Origin: Rhizobium sullae
GTDB taxonomy: Bacteria; Pseudomonadota; Alphaproteobacteria; Rhizobiales; Rhizobiaceae
DNA length: 64,000 nucleotides
Assembly: GCF_025200715.1 (NCBI RefSeq)
Contig: NZ_CP104143.1
Span: 682,001-746,000, forward strand
Direction: 5' to 3'
Shown here: positions 7,991 through 15,554 of the stretch, piece after piece
How the letters are laid out: every line of letters begins with the position of its first letter
Numbering within the stretch: position 1 is the first letter of the stretch
Program-made: the position numbers and the translations under genes
The notes under the pieces: model-generated
Seen by the model: the letters and a program-made list of their open reading frames with translations, nothing else
Database searches by the model: none
What the model was told of the DNA's origin: nothing

Positions 7991-8629
7991 ATGACTTACA
8001 CGGAAAACCTCTGGCTCTACTTCACCCTGCTCTTCGGCATCATCATCGTGCCGGGCATGGACATGCTCTTCGTGCTCGCGAATTCCCTGACCGGCGGCCG
8101 CCGCCGCGGCATGGCGGCAACGGCCGGCATCATGGCCGGCGGCGCGGTGCATTCGATTTACGGAGCGGTCGGCGTCGGCATCCTCGCGAGCCTGCTGCCC
8201 TCGCTCTTCAACCCGCTGCTTTTCCTGGGCGCCGCCTACATGATCTGGATCGGCTTCACCCTGATCCGCAGCTCGATCACGGTGGATACAGTCGGGGAGG
8301 GGAGCGTACGCTCCGGCTGGCGCGCTTTCCGGCAGGGCGCCATCACCTGCCTCATCAACCCGAAGGCCTATCTCTTCATGCTCGCCGTCTATCCGCAGTT
8401 CCTCAAACCCGTCTACGGACCGATCTGGCTTCAGGGGCTGATCATGGGCACCATGACGCTCGCCACCCAGTTCGCGATCTACGGCGCAGTGGCACTCACC
8501 GCCTCGCGAAGCCGCACGCTGCTGATCTCCAATCCCGGCGCCACCATCGTCGTCGGCCGCGCCGCCGGGGCGCTGCTGATCGCCGTTTCGCTGCTGACGG
8601 CCTGGCACGGGTGGAAGATGGCGGCCTGA
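7991..8629 (+). CDS. LysE/RhtB family amino-acid exporter
   Basis: A 212-residue membrane protein of the LysE/RhtB superfamily, which exports amino acids or their derivatives. It shows the typical first span followed by PGMDMLFVLANSLTGGRRRG, then AAYMIWIGFTLIRS and CLINPKAYLFMLAVYPQF, with about six spans. The ATG at 7991 is preferred because the next upstream residues are hydrophilic and unlike the family. It diverges from the WYL regulator gene, which probably controls it. Substrate unknown. Confidence 0.85.
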   Translation: MTYTENLWLYFTLLFGIIIVPGMDMLFVLANSLTGGRRRGMAATAGIMAGGAVHSIYGAVGVGILASLLPSLFNPLLFLGAAYMIWIGFTLIRSSITVDTVGEGSVRSGWRAFRQGAITCLINPKAYLFMLAVYPQFLKPVYGPIWLQGLIMGTMTLATQFAIYGAVALTASRSRTLLISNPGATIVVGRAAGALLIAVSLLTAWHGWKMAA

Positions 8630-8966
8630 GGCTTGCCGACAGATCCCTTCACCTGCAATTTCTAACACTTGGCTTGCGGCTAAATGTTGAAATTGCTTCC
8701 TCTCCCATAAGGGGAGAGGAACGTGCGGCGCGTTCGGCGTCCCTTCCTCTCCCGCTGTGGGAGAGGATATGAAATCTTGTCCTTGGCCTCCGGCCAAGCT
8801 TGGATTTCGTTGGTGAGGGATAAGCCATGCGCCCGCTTTACCATTTTGAATTCCTTGTCATATCACCCACTTGTTACTTCTCGCCCTGTATAAATTTGCC
8901 ATCATGCGGCCGCGAATGTCAGGTGCCGGTCTTCGAAAGACCTCGGTATCGAAGAGGAGTTGATCT
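8630..8966. repeat. Intergenic interval with palindromic repeats (family D)
   Basis: No gene. At 8695-8770 two short palindromes (CCTCTCCC...GGGGAGAGG and CCTCTCCCGC...GTGGGAGAGG) lie back to back, followed by a CTTGGCC/GGCCAAG hairpin at 8782-8799. The last about 100 bases before 8967 are less GC-rich and probably hold the cytochrome promoter. Confidence 0.6.
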
Positions 8967-9410
8967 ATGAAATTCAAAGCAATTGCGGCGGCTGTGCTCG
9001 TCGCCGGCATGGGGGTGACGTCGGTTCTTGCGCAGGAAGGCACGCACGAATCGCGCTCGGCGTTGATGAAGAAGGTCGGCGGCTCCGCCGGCGCCATGAC
9101 GGCAATCGCCAAGGGCGAAAAACCCTATGATGCCGAGGTGGTGAAGGCAGCGCTGACGACGATCTCCGAGACAGCCAAGGTCTTCCCCGACCAGTTCAAG
9201 CCGGGCACGGAAACCGGCGACAAGGCGGCGAGCCCGAAGATCTGGGAGAAAATGGATGACTTCAAGGCACGCGCCGCAAAGCTTGGTAGCGATGCCGATA
9301 AGATTCTCGCCCAGCTGCCGGCCGATGCCGCCGGCGTCGGCGGCGCGCTGAAGACGCTCGGCGCCAATTGCGGCGGCTGTCATGAGAATTACCGCATAAA
9401 GACGGATTGA
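8967..9410 (+). CDS. Class II c-type cytochrome (cytochrome c'-like)
   Basis: A 147-residue periplasmic protein with a signal peptide (MKFKAIAAAVLVAGMGVTSVLAQ) and a single haem-binding motif near the C-terminus (NCGGCHENYR). That late CxxCH after a four-helix-bundle region (SALMKKVGGSAGAM ... KIWEKMDDFKARAAK) is the signature of class II cytochromes such as c' and c-556. These bind haem covalently in the periplasm and serve in electron transfer or gas binding. GAGGAG lies upstream of the ATG. The next gene is also a c-type cytochrome on the same strand, so they may cooperate. Confidence 0.9.
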   Translation: MKFKAIAAAVLVAGMGVTSVLAQEGTHESRSALMKKVGGSAGAMTAIAKGEKPYDAEVVKAALTTISETAKVFPDQFKPGTETGDKAASPKIWEKMDDFKARAAKLGSDADKILAQLPADAAGVGGALKTLGANCGGCHENYRIKTD

Positions 9411-9512
9411 GCCACAGGCCGTCCCTAATCCGATCCGCCGGCCGCGCCTGCCTTGCCGCAGGTGCGGACCGGTTTATCTTAGGCCGTGGCAGTCGCTGAA
9501 AAGGGGAGCGGC

Positions 9513-10427
9513 ATGGTCCGCAGATTCATCCGGTTTGTGCTCTGTCTCGTCGGCGTCGTCGTCCTCGGCGGTGCGGCCTTCTATTTCGTCACGGCGCCGA
9601 ACCCTTTGCCGGAAAGTCATTGGGCCGCTCTCGGACAGCCGGATGTGAAGAACGGCGAGACGGTCTTCTGGGCCGGCGGCTGCGTCGGCTGTCACGCCGC
9701 GCCGGGTTCCCAAGGCGACGCCAAGCTGACGCTGTCCGGCGGGCTTGCGCTGAGAAGCCCCTTTGGCACTTTCCACGTTCCGAATATCTCGCCGGACGAG
9801 AAGGCCGGCATCGGTTCTTGGACGCTCGCCGAATTCGGCAATGCCATGAAGCGCGGCATCGCCCCCGGTGGCCAGCACCTCTATCCGTCCTTCCCCTACG
9901 GCTCCTATGCGCGCATGAGCGACAAGGACGTCAACGACCTTTTCGGTTACATCAAGACGTTGCCCAAAAGCGGCAATGTCGCACCGCCGCACCAACTGCC
10001 GTTCCCTTATGATATCCGGCTTGCACTCGGCGGCTGGAAGTTCCTTTATTTCAACGACGCGCCCCGAATTGTGCTCGCCAACGCCGATGACAAGCTGAAG
10101 CGCGGCCAATATCTCGTTGAAGGCCCGGGCCATTGCGGCGAATGCCATACGCCGCGCAACACACTTGGCGGCTTCGAGCCGGACATGTGGCTTGCAGGCG
10201 CCCCCAACCCGGAGGGCCGGGGCCGCATCCCGAATATCACCCCGGCAGGGAAAGACGTCGGCTCCTGGAGCGAGTCCGACATCGCCAACTACCTCGAAAC
10301 CGGCTTCACTCCGGACTTCGACACGGTTGGCGGGTCGATGGCTGAGGTCCAGCGGAGCCTCGCGCATCTGCCGAAAAGCGACCTCGAAGCCATCGCTGCG
10401 TATTTGAAGGCGGTGCCGAGCCGGTGA
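9513..10427 (+). CDS. Membrane-anchored dihaem cytochrome c
   Basis: A 304-residue protein with an N-terminal membrane anchor (FIRFVLCLVGVVVLGGAAFYFV) and two cytochrome c domains, with CxxCH motifs at CVGCH and CGECHTPRN and later distal-ligand regions. The arrangement matches dihaem cytochrome subunits that accept electrons from periplasmic dehydrogenases. GGGGAG lies just before the ATG at 9513; a GTG at 9486 is less likely. No dehydrogenase gene is adjacent, though a PQQ glucose dehydrogenase lies 5 kb away; a link between them is not supported by sequence. Confidence 0.88.
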   Translation: MVRRFIRFVLCLVGVVVLGGAAFYFVTAPNPLPESHWAALGQPDVKNGETVFWAGGCVGCHAAPGSQGDAKLTLSGGLALRSPFGTFHVPNISPDEKAGIGSWTLAEFGNAMKRGIAPGGQHLYPSFPYGSYARMSDKDVNDLFGYIKTLPKSGNVAPPHQLPFPYDIRLALGGWKFLYFNDAPRIVLANADDKLKRGQYLVEGPGHCGECHTPRNTLGGFEPDMWLAGAPNPEGRGRIPNITPAGKDVGSWSESDIANYLETGFTPDFDTVGGSMAEVQRSLAHLPKSDLEAIAAYLKAVPSR

Positions 10428-10466
10428 TGCTTGCAAAAAGTGATAGCATCCGCATATCTTGCCGGC

Positions 10467-10702
10467 ATGAACGGCCGGCAGCGGAAGACATTGGAAGCGA
10501 TCTTTCGTGACCCCGTACCGATGTCGAGAGTCAGCTTATCGTAGTGGGATGTGCGGTCATCGAAGGCAACGGTTCGCGCGTCCGCTTCGACAAAGATGGT
10601 CAGTTGGCACTCTTCCATCGACCGCATCCGCCGAAGGAGGCGAAGCGCTATCAGATCAAGGACCCACGCCGCTTCCTGCAGGCGTTGGGAATAGAACCAT
10701 GA
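10467..10702 (+). pseudogene. hicA: hicA toxin remnant (frameshift and internal deletion)
   Basis: The start encodes MNGRQRKTLEAIFRDPVP, typical of the HicA N-terminus, then the frame is lost near 10523. A different frame continues with VGCAVIEGNGSRVRF, LALFHRPHPPKEA and QIKDPRRFLQALGIEP to a TGA at 10700-10702 that overlaps the hicB start. About a dozen bases expected for the segment between DVE and the central strand are missing. HicA is a small mRNA interferase with a dsRBD-like fold; this copy cannot make an intact one. It is probably inactivated (inference). Confidence 0.75.
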
Positions 10703-11040
10703 ACGTGATGAATTACCAAGGCTATGCCGCTCGCGTCGAGTTTGATGCCGAATGTGAGATTTTCTTTGGAAACATCGCCGGAATTTCGGATGTCGTCGGC
10801 TTTCATGCCGATACGGTGGATGGCCTGAAGGAGGCTTTCCACAAGGCCGTCGACGACTATATCGAAACCTGCCGCAAGCTGGGCAAGGAACCGCATAGGT
10901 CCTATTCGGGCAAGATGATGTTCCGTGTCGACCCAGAAGTCCATGCACGTGCGGCCAAGGCGGCGGAGCTAGCCGGCAAGAGCCTCAACCAATGGGCGGA
11001 AGAGATACTGTCGAGAGCGGCTGGAGAGACGGCCGCCTGA
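10699..11040 (+). CDS. hicB: HicB family antitoxin
   Basis: A 113-residue protein with an N-terminal partial RNase H-like HicB fold (YQGYAARVEFDAECEIFFG, then GFHADTVDGLKEAFHKAVDDYI) and a C-terminal ribbon-helix-helix part (SGKMMFRVDPEVHARAAKAAELAGKS) for DNA binding. HicB normally neutralises HicA and represses the operon. The ATG overlaps the hicA stop (ATGA), the usual arrangement, but the toxin gene is broken, so this antitoxin is orphaned and may persist as a DNA-binding protein. Confidence 0.85.
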   Translation: MNVMNYQGYAARVEFDAECEIFFGNIAGISDVVGFHADTVDGLKEAFHKAVDDYIETCRKLGKEPHRSYSGKMMFRVDPEVHARAAKAAELAGKSLNQWAEEILSRAAGETAA

Positions 11041-11043
11041 GCC

Positions 11044-11622
11044 TCACGCCGCCTTCGGCTGGTGCTCCGCGCCGAACATCAGGAGATACTGGTCGAGATC
11101 CTCGTTGCGGAAGTCGAGCGCCCGGTAGATTTCGGCGGCGAAGGTGGTGGGCGCCGAACCTGGAGCGGTGACCAGCATTCCGTCGCGCACCGCGGCCGGC
11201 ACGTCCTTGTAATGTCGATGTCCGGAATAGCCGGGGAGGTCGGCAATAAAACGCAGGGCGTTGCTCGTATGCGCGGCATTGTTCAGCGCGCCCGCCTTGG
11301 CGAGCGCCAACGTCGCGCCGCAGATCCCCGCGACCAGTTTGCCGCGGGCCATGAAATCGTCGATGACGGGCTTCAGATCCGGCGCCTTTTCGGTCTCCCA
11401 GATCATCCCGCCGCACAGCACGAGCCCGTCGAAAGCTCCGGCCCCGAGCGCTTCGGCCGCCGTATCGGGCGTCACGCGCAGGCCGCCCATGGAACGGACC
11501 TCCGCACCGCCCGGCGCCGCCGTCACCACGTCGAAGCCGAATTCGGTGCGGGCGGAAGCCATCAGCTGTCCGACTTCCCAATCCGCGAAAGCTTCCGTCA
11601 GAACCACAGCAAGCCGTGTCAT
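11044..11622 (-). CDS. DJ-1/PfpI family glutamine amidotransferase-like protein
   Basis: A 192-residue protein of the DJ-1/ThiJ/PfpI superfamily. It begins with MTRLAVVLTEAFADWE (acidic residue of the family) and carries the nucleophile elbow LVAGICGATLALAKAG with the reactive cysteine, followed by a histidine-containing stretch (AAHTSNAL). Members act as glyoxalases, chaperones or amidases on small molecules or glycated proteins. The ATG at 11622 is taken because the residues before it are unlike the family. It starts 34 bases after the acetyltransferase stop, so the two probably share a transcript. Confidence 0.8.
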   Translation of the reverse strand: MTRLAVVLTEAFADWEVGQLMASARTEFGFDVVTAAPGGAEVRSMGGLRVTPDTAAEALGAGAFDGLVLCGGMIWETEKAPDLKPVIDDFMARGKLVAGICGATLALAKAGALNNAAHTSNALRFIADLPGYSGHRHYKDVPAAVRDGMLVTAPGSAPTTFAAEIYRALDFRNEDLDQYLLMFGAEHQPKAA

Positions 11623-11656
11623 ATGTCTCTCCCTCGTTCGTTGGAGCGGCGGGCGA

Positions 11657-12151
11657 TCAAGCCAGCGCCTGCATATAGCGCATGCCCGTGACCGGACGAG
11701 GGGTGAAGTCCATATGCTGGTAGAAACGGTGCGCCTGGATGTTGCCGGTCGCAGCACTGACCGAGAGGTAATCGCAGCCGGCAGCCTTCGCGGTTTCCCG
11801 GGCGCGGTTGACGAGGTGCTGGCCGATGCCGTGGCCACGATGGCCGTCGCGCACGAAGAGGTGGTGCAGGTCCATGCCGCGCTTGCCTTCCTGCGCCCTG
11901 TAGAGCGGCACGAGGATGGCGTAACCGATCAACTCTTCATCGGTTTCGGCCACCAGCGCCGTGATCCACGGAACCGGGCCGAAGAGATCGCGCTCCAGCT
12001 GCTCGGGCGTGGCGGCGGCCGCGTCGCCGTGATGGGCGGCAAGTAGGGCGATCATCTCGTTGAGCGCCGGCAGGTCCCGTGGTTTTGCCGTGCGGATCGT
12101 CACTACCGGTGGTCGGAGCAATGAAATTTCGCTGTCTTCGGTTGCAATCAT
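11657..12151 (-). CDS. GNAT N-acetyltransferase
   Basis: A 164-residue GNAT enzyme that would transfer an acetyl group from acetyl-CoA to an amine. Motif A is clear: LHHLFVRDGHRGHGIGQHL (R-x-x-G-x-G pattern for pyrophosphate binding), followed by YLSVSAATGNIQAHRFYQHM and a C-terminal strand. N-terminal strands start at VVTIRTAKPRDLPAL. The ATG at 12151 fits family length. The substrate is unknown. It precedes the DJ-1-like gene on the same strand by 34 bases. Confidence 0.85.
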   Translation of the reverse strand: MIATEDSEISLLRPPVVTIRTAKPRDLPALNEMIALLAAHHGDAAAATPEQLERDLFGPVPWITALVAETDEELIGYAILVPLYRAQEGKRGMDLHHLFVRDGHRGHGIGQHLVNRARETAKAAGCDYLSVSAATGNIQAHRFYQHMDFTPRPVTGMRYMQALA

Positions 12152-12454
12152 GGCCTTAGCGTCCTTGCTTGGTGTTCTGCCGTCAGGACGCTGCCGATAC
12201 AACAAAGCCGCCTGACGGCGGCTTGTTGACAAAATGATCTGTCCGGCCGCCCTTTACAGGTACAGCCAAAAATACGTGCTGGTGATGTGCGCGTTCTCGA
12301 TCATGCGCGATAGATTCTCCAGAACGCGCCGTTTGTCAATGGGCTGTCATCATCCATCAATACGGTCAATTAAGTTGTATAACGTGATGCTGCAGCTTTA
12401 TCTAGAAATTCGGCAATTCCAGACGAACGCTTTTACGGAGGGCATCATGCGTTC
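12152..12454. other. Interval with coding-like remnant
   Basis: No intact gene. On the minus strand 12236-12310 reads as a coding-like tail (RVLENLSRMIENAHITSTYF) to a TAA, but the frame is closed just upstream, so it is probably the end of a lost gene. The rest has lower GC than its neighbours. Confidence 0.35.
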
Positions 12455-12735
12455 GTGTCTGAGGAGGTGGAAGGATATCGCATTTTCGCGGTCACCGGTG
12501 TCAATGCCGATACGAAAGGCCCCTTGGGTTTCGCGGTTGAGCGCTACGACCCGACGGAAAACCAGCGCTATTTCGTCTATGGCATGAAGGTCTTCGCAAG
12601 CGTCATCCCGAAGCCGAACGAGAAGACCGTCGTCACCACCTGCGATCACCGGTGCAGAGCTTCGTCTGGGACGATTTCACGGCAAAGCTGGACCGGCGCT
12701 ATGAGTATTTTTTCTATCCGCTGAAGGCAGACCGA
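12455..12735 (+). pseudogene. Degraded gene, phospholipase D-like remnant (tentative)
   Basis: One frame reads VEGYRIFAVTGVNADTKG, GFAVERYDPTENQRYFVYGM and PNEKTVVTTCDH; after about 12650 the sense continues in another frame as QSFVWDDFTAKLDRRYEYFF then YPLK before running into repeat-like sequence. The paired frames look like the N-terminus of a longer protein with a frameshift and loss of most of its length. The pattern recalls N-terminal regions of some phospholipase D-like proteins, but that family name is a guess from memory. Confidence 0.5.
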
Positions 12736-12883
12736 AGAACATCCGGCGGCTTCTCGCTTCTTCCCAGCGGGGGTCCGAAGGGCGGGTCGAGACCCGTGGC
12801 GCGATCCCGGTTGATGTCCGAAGGTCAATGAGGGTGAGCAACGAAGGAGCGAACGTCTGGCGGCAAGCAAAGACGATGCCCAC

Positions 12884-12936
12884 CGTCCCCCTCATCCGAC
12901 CTTTCAGGCCCCTTCTCCTCGAGGGGAGAAGGGGGA
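12884..12936. repeat. Intergenic palindromic repeat (family D)
   Basis: CCCCTTCTCC / GGAGAAGGGG palindrome preceded by CCCCTCATCCGACC, matching the layout of the element at 157-222. It lies between the degraded gene and dmeR. Confidence 0.6.
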
Positions 12937-12993
12937 ATGTTGCAAGCGTCGCAGCCAGTTTCGCACTTCCCTTTCTCAATCATTGAATATACC

Positions 12994-13006
12994 ATACCCC
13001 CCTATA
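12994..13006. promoter_or_regulatory. Candidate DmeR operator
   Basis: ATACCCCCCTATA, a C-tract flanked by AT-rich arms, lies 18 bases before the dmeR start. It matches the G/C-tract sites bound by RcnR/CsoR-type metal sensors. The regulator would release it when Ni or Co binds. Confidence 0.75.
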
Positions 13007-13023
13007 TTAACAAACGGCCCCTC

Positions 13024-13296
13024 ATGTCCCACACCATCCGACAGAAGAAAAAGCTCATCGCCCGGGTCAGCCGCCTAAAGGGCCAGCTTGAGGCCGTCGA
13101 GCGCGCGCTGGAGGCGGACCGTCCCTGCGGCGATATCCTGCAACTGCTGGCCTCGATCCGCGGCGCGCTGAATGGGCTGACCGGCGAGGTGCTGGAAGAT
13201 CACCTGCACGAGCACGTGTTGCACGCGGCCGACGAGAAGGCCCGCGCCGAGGCGGTCGAGGAAATTTCGCAAGTACTGCGGACCTACATCCGCTGA
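13024..13296 (+). CDS. dmeR: RcnR/FrmR-family metal-responsive repressor DmeR
   Basis: A 90-residue all-helical repressor of the RcnR/CsoR/FrmR family. It has the basic N-terminal helix (KKKLIARVSRLKGQLEAVER), the conserved cysteine in RPCGDILQLLASIRGA near residue 36, and His in EDHLHEHVLHA that would complete the metal site. Cytosolic Ni/Co binding is expected to release DNA. It is directly followed by the CDF transporter gene, the arrangement of dmeRF in Rhizobium leguminosarum. A C-tract operator lies upstream. Confidence 0.88.
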   Translation: MSHTIRQKKKLIARVSRLKGQLEAVERALEADRPCGDILQLLASIRGALNGLTGEVLEDHLHEHVLHAADEKARAEAVEEISQVLRTYIR

Positions 13297-13316
13297 CGAC
13301 ATCGAAGGAGCGCGCG

Positions 13317-14279
13317 ATGAGCACACAAACGCTGGAACATGACCATGTCTTCCTGGGCGTCGACCACGAGCGCAACGAGCGCCGCGTCTGGTTCGTGATC
13401 GTGCTGACGGCGGTGATGATGGTTGTGGAAATCAGCGCTGGCACAATTTTCGGCTCCATGGCGCTCGTCGCCGACGGCTGGCATATGTCGACGCATGCAA
13501 GTGCGCTCTTGATCTCCGCGGTCGCCTATCTCTATGCCCGCAAAGAGGCCCGCAATCCGCGCTTTACCTTCGGCACCGGCAAGCTCGGCGACCTGGCGGG
13601 TTTCGCAAGCGCCATCATTCTCGCGATGATCGCGCTGCTGATGGCTTGGGAAAGCGTCCTGCGCATCGTCAATCCGGTGCCGATCAGCTTCGCACAGGCG
13701 ATCGGCGTCGCCGTCATCGGCCTTGCCGTCAATCTCGTCAGCGCCTGGCTGCTCAATGACGACAACCATCATCACGGGCGTGGCCACCATCATCGCCACG
13801 GCGACCATGCGCATGCTGATCACGGCGACCACGCCCACGCCCGCGGGACCACCGACAACAATATGCGCGCCGCCTACACGCACGTCCTTGCCGATGCGCT
13901 GACCTCCGTGCTCGCAATTGCGGCCCTTTCCTTCGGCAGCCTTTACGGCTGGCTCTGGCTCGATCCGCTGATGGGCATCGCCGGCGGCCTCATCATCGCG
14001 CAATGGTCCTGGGGTCTGATGAAGTCTTCCGGCCGCGTATTATTGGATGCGATTGCCGATGGAGAGGAACTGCCCGGCGAAATCCGCAAAGTGATCGAAA
14101 CCGGCAGTGACCGCATCACCGACCTGCACGTCTGGCAGGTCGGCCCGGGCCATCACGCCGCGATCGTTGCCGTCGCGACGTCCGAGCCGCGCGAGCCCGC
14201 CTTCTACAAGGCGAAGCTCGAAGCGCTGTACGAGCTGTCGCATGTAACCGTCGAGGTCACGCAACGACAGGCGGCTTGA
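13317..14279 (+). CDS. dmeF: CDF cation efflux protein DmeF (Ni/Co)
   Basis: A 320-residue cation diffusion facilitator with about six spans that exchanges divalent metal for protons across the inner membrane. The first metal-site aspartate lies in GSMALVADGWHMSTHASAL and the second in THVLADALTSVLAI. Between spans four and five is a histidine-rich loop (repeated HHH, HAHADHGDHAHA) typical of metal recruitment. The C-terminal cytosolic domain reads DLHVWQVGPGHHAAIV. The Dme name is used because dmeR is 20 bases upstream in the same operon. Ni and Co are therefore the likely substrates. Confidence 0.9.
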   Translation: MSTQTLEHDHVFLGVDHERNERRVWFVIVLTAVMMVVEISAGTIFGSMALVADGWHMSTHASALLISAVAYLYARKEARNPRFTFGTGKLGDLAGFASAIILAMIALLMAWESVLRIVNPVPISFAQAIGVAVIGLAVNLVSAWLLNDDNHHHGRGHHHRHGDHAHADHGDHAHARGTTDNNMRAAYTHVLADALTSVLAIAALSFGSLYGWLWLDPLMGIAGGLIIAQWSWGLMKSSGRVLLDAIADGEELPGEIRKVIETGSDRITDLHVWQVGPGHHAAIVAVATSEPREPAFYKAKLEALYELSHVTVEVTQRQAA

Positions 14280-14356
14280 TGAAGCCGCAAACGTGACGGC
14301 AAGGCGCCACAATCGCGGCTTAGCTCTTTGTCTGTTGATTCAGCCGGAGTGATTTC

Positions 14357-15247
14357 ATGAATGACTTTTCAATCCATCGCCGCCTGATCTTGAAGACGGC
14401 GATGCTTTTTCCCGCACTTTCCCTTGCCCCTTTCGCCCGCGCCTCCGGAACGGACGACGACATTGAGCGCCGGTTGGCGGGGCTTGAAAAGCGCACCGGC
14501 GGCCGGCTCGGCGTTTCGGTCATCGACACCGAGACGAAGGTCACGCTCGGCTATCGCGAAACCGAGCGCTTCCCGATGTGCAGCACCTTCAAGGTGCTTG
14601 CCTCGGCCATGGTGCTCTCGCGCGTCGACAAGGGCGAGGAAAATCTTGAGCGCCGCGTGATCTATCATGAGAGCAAGCTCGTCTCCTATTCGCCGGAAAC
14701 GGAAAAACACGTCGGCGGTGAGGGGATGAGCGTTGCCGAACTCTGCAAGGCGGCGATTACGCTTAGCGACAACACCGCCGGCAACCTGCTGCTCGAAAGC
14801 TTCGGCGGCCCGGAGGCGCTGACCAAATGGCTGCGCTCGATTGGCGACCGCTCGACACGCCTCGACCGCTGGGAGACGGCGTTGAACGAAGGCAAGAAGG
14901 ACGATCCGCGCGACACAACGACGCCAGATGCGATGCTGGACACGCTCGGCAATGTTGCGCTCGGCTCAGTGCTGTCCGAGCCCTCGCGCAACACGCTGAT
15001 AGGGTGGATGATGGCAAACACCACCGGCGGCGCGCGCCTCCGTGCCGGTCTGCCGGGAAGCTGGAAGGTGGGCGACAAGACCGGCACCGGCAATAACGGC
15101 ACCGCCGCAGACATCGCCATCACCTGGCCGAAGGGCCGCGGCCCGATCCTCGTGACGACCTATATCGCCGAGGCGACGGCACCGGTGAAGGAGTTGAACC
15201 CCGTCTTCGCCGAAGTTGCGAAGATAGTCGCGGGCATGGCGGGATAA
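14357..15247 (+). CDS. Class A beta-lactamase
   Basis: A 296-residue serine beta-lactamase. It has an N-terminal signal with paired arginines (HRRLILKTAMLFPALSL), the catalytic STFK (Ser at about residue 76), SDN at about 137, the omega-loop glutamate in RWETALNEG, and KTG before a GTAAD segment. It would be periplasmic and hydrolyse penicillins and some cephalosporins. A cysteine precedes the catalytic serine, as in carbapenemases, but the partner cysteine is not at the usual position, so spectrum cannot be read. No ampR-like regulator is adjacent. Confidence 0.92.
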   Translation: MNDFSIHRRLILKTAMLFPALSLAPFARASGTDDDIERRLAGLEKRTGGRLGVSVIDTETKVTLGYRETERFPMCSTFKVLASAMVLSRVDKGEENLERRVIYHESKLVSYSPETEKHVGGEGMSVAELCKAAITLSDNTAGNLLLESFGGPEALTKWLRSIGDRSTRLDRWETALNEGKKDDPRDTTTPDAMLDTLGNVALGSVLSEPSRNTLIGWMMANTTGGARLRAGLPGSWKVGDKTGTGNNGTAADIAITWPKGRGPILVTTYIAEATAPVKELNPVFAEVAKIVAGMAG

Positions 15248-15396
15248 CCAGCAAATTCAAAAGCATGCGGCGAAGATATGAATCTACGCCGCATCGTCTT
15301 GAATCATTTTGCGAACTTGCACTAGCGAATTGGCGGAGTAGCGTGACGAAGGGATATCCCACTTATAATATTGGGGTATTGGAAGAGGACTTCCCA

Positions 15397-15524
15397 TTGG
15401 CTCTCCACGTCGAAGATCGTGAAGTGGACGAACTGGCAGAACGACTCGCCGGCTTGAATAAAAAAAGCAAGACGGAGTCGTCAGGCAGGCGCTGCTGCGC
15501 GAGCTTGAGTGGGACCCTCTATGA
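15397..15524 (+). pseudogene. VapB-type antitoxin remnant, frameshifted
   Basis: A TTG start encodes LALHVEDREVDELAERLAGL then NKKSKTE, the ribbon-helix-helix pattern of short Rv0623/VapB-like antitoxins. After that one base is missing, and the sense continues as VRQALLRELEWDP to a TGA at 15522-15524. The usual C-terminus and the downstream VapC PIN toxin gene are absent. It is therefore a dead or truncated antitoxin. Confidence 0.7.
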
Positions 15525-15554
15525 CGACTGCTCTCCAGCGGCCGCCCATAACGC

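Noticed and set aside
14357..15247. Carbapenemase reading of the class A beta-lactamase
   Set aside because: A cysteine precedes the catalytic serine, but the second cysteine of the carbapenemase disulfide is not at the expected place after KTG.
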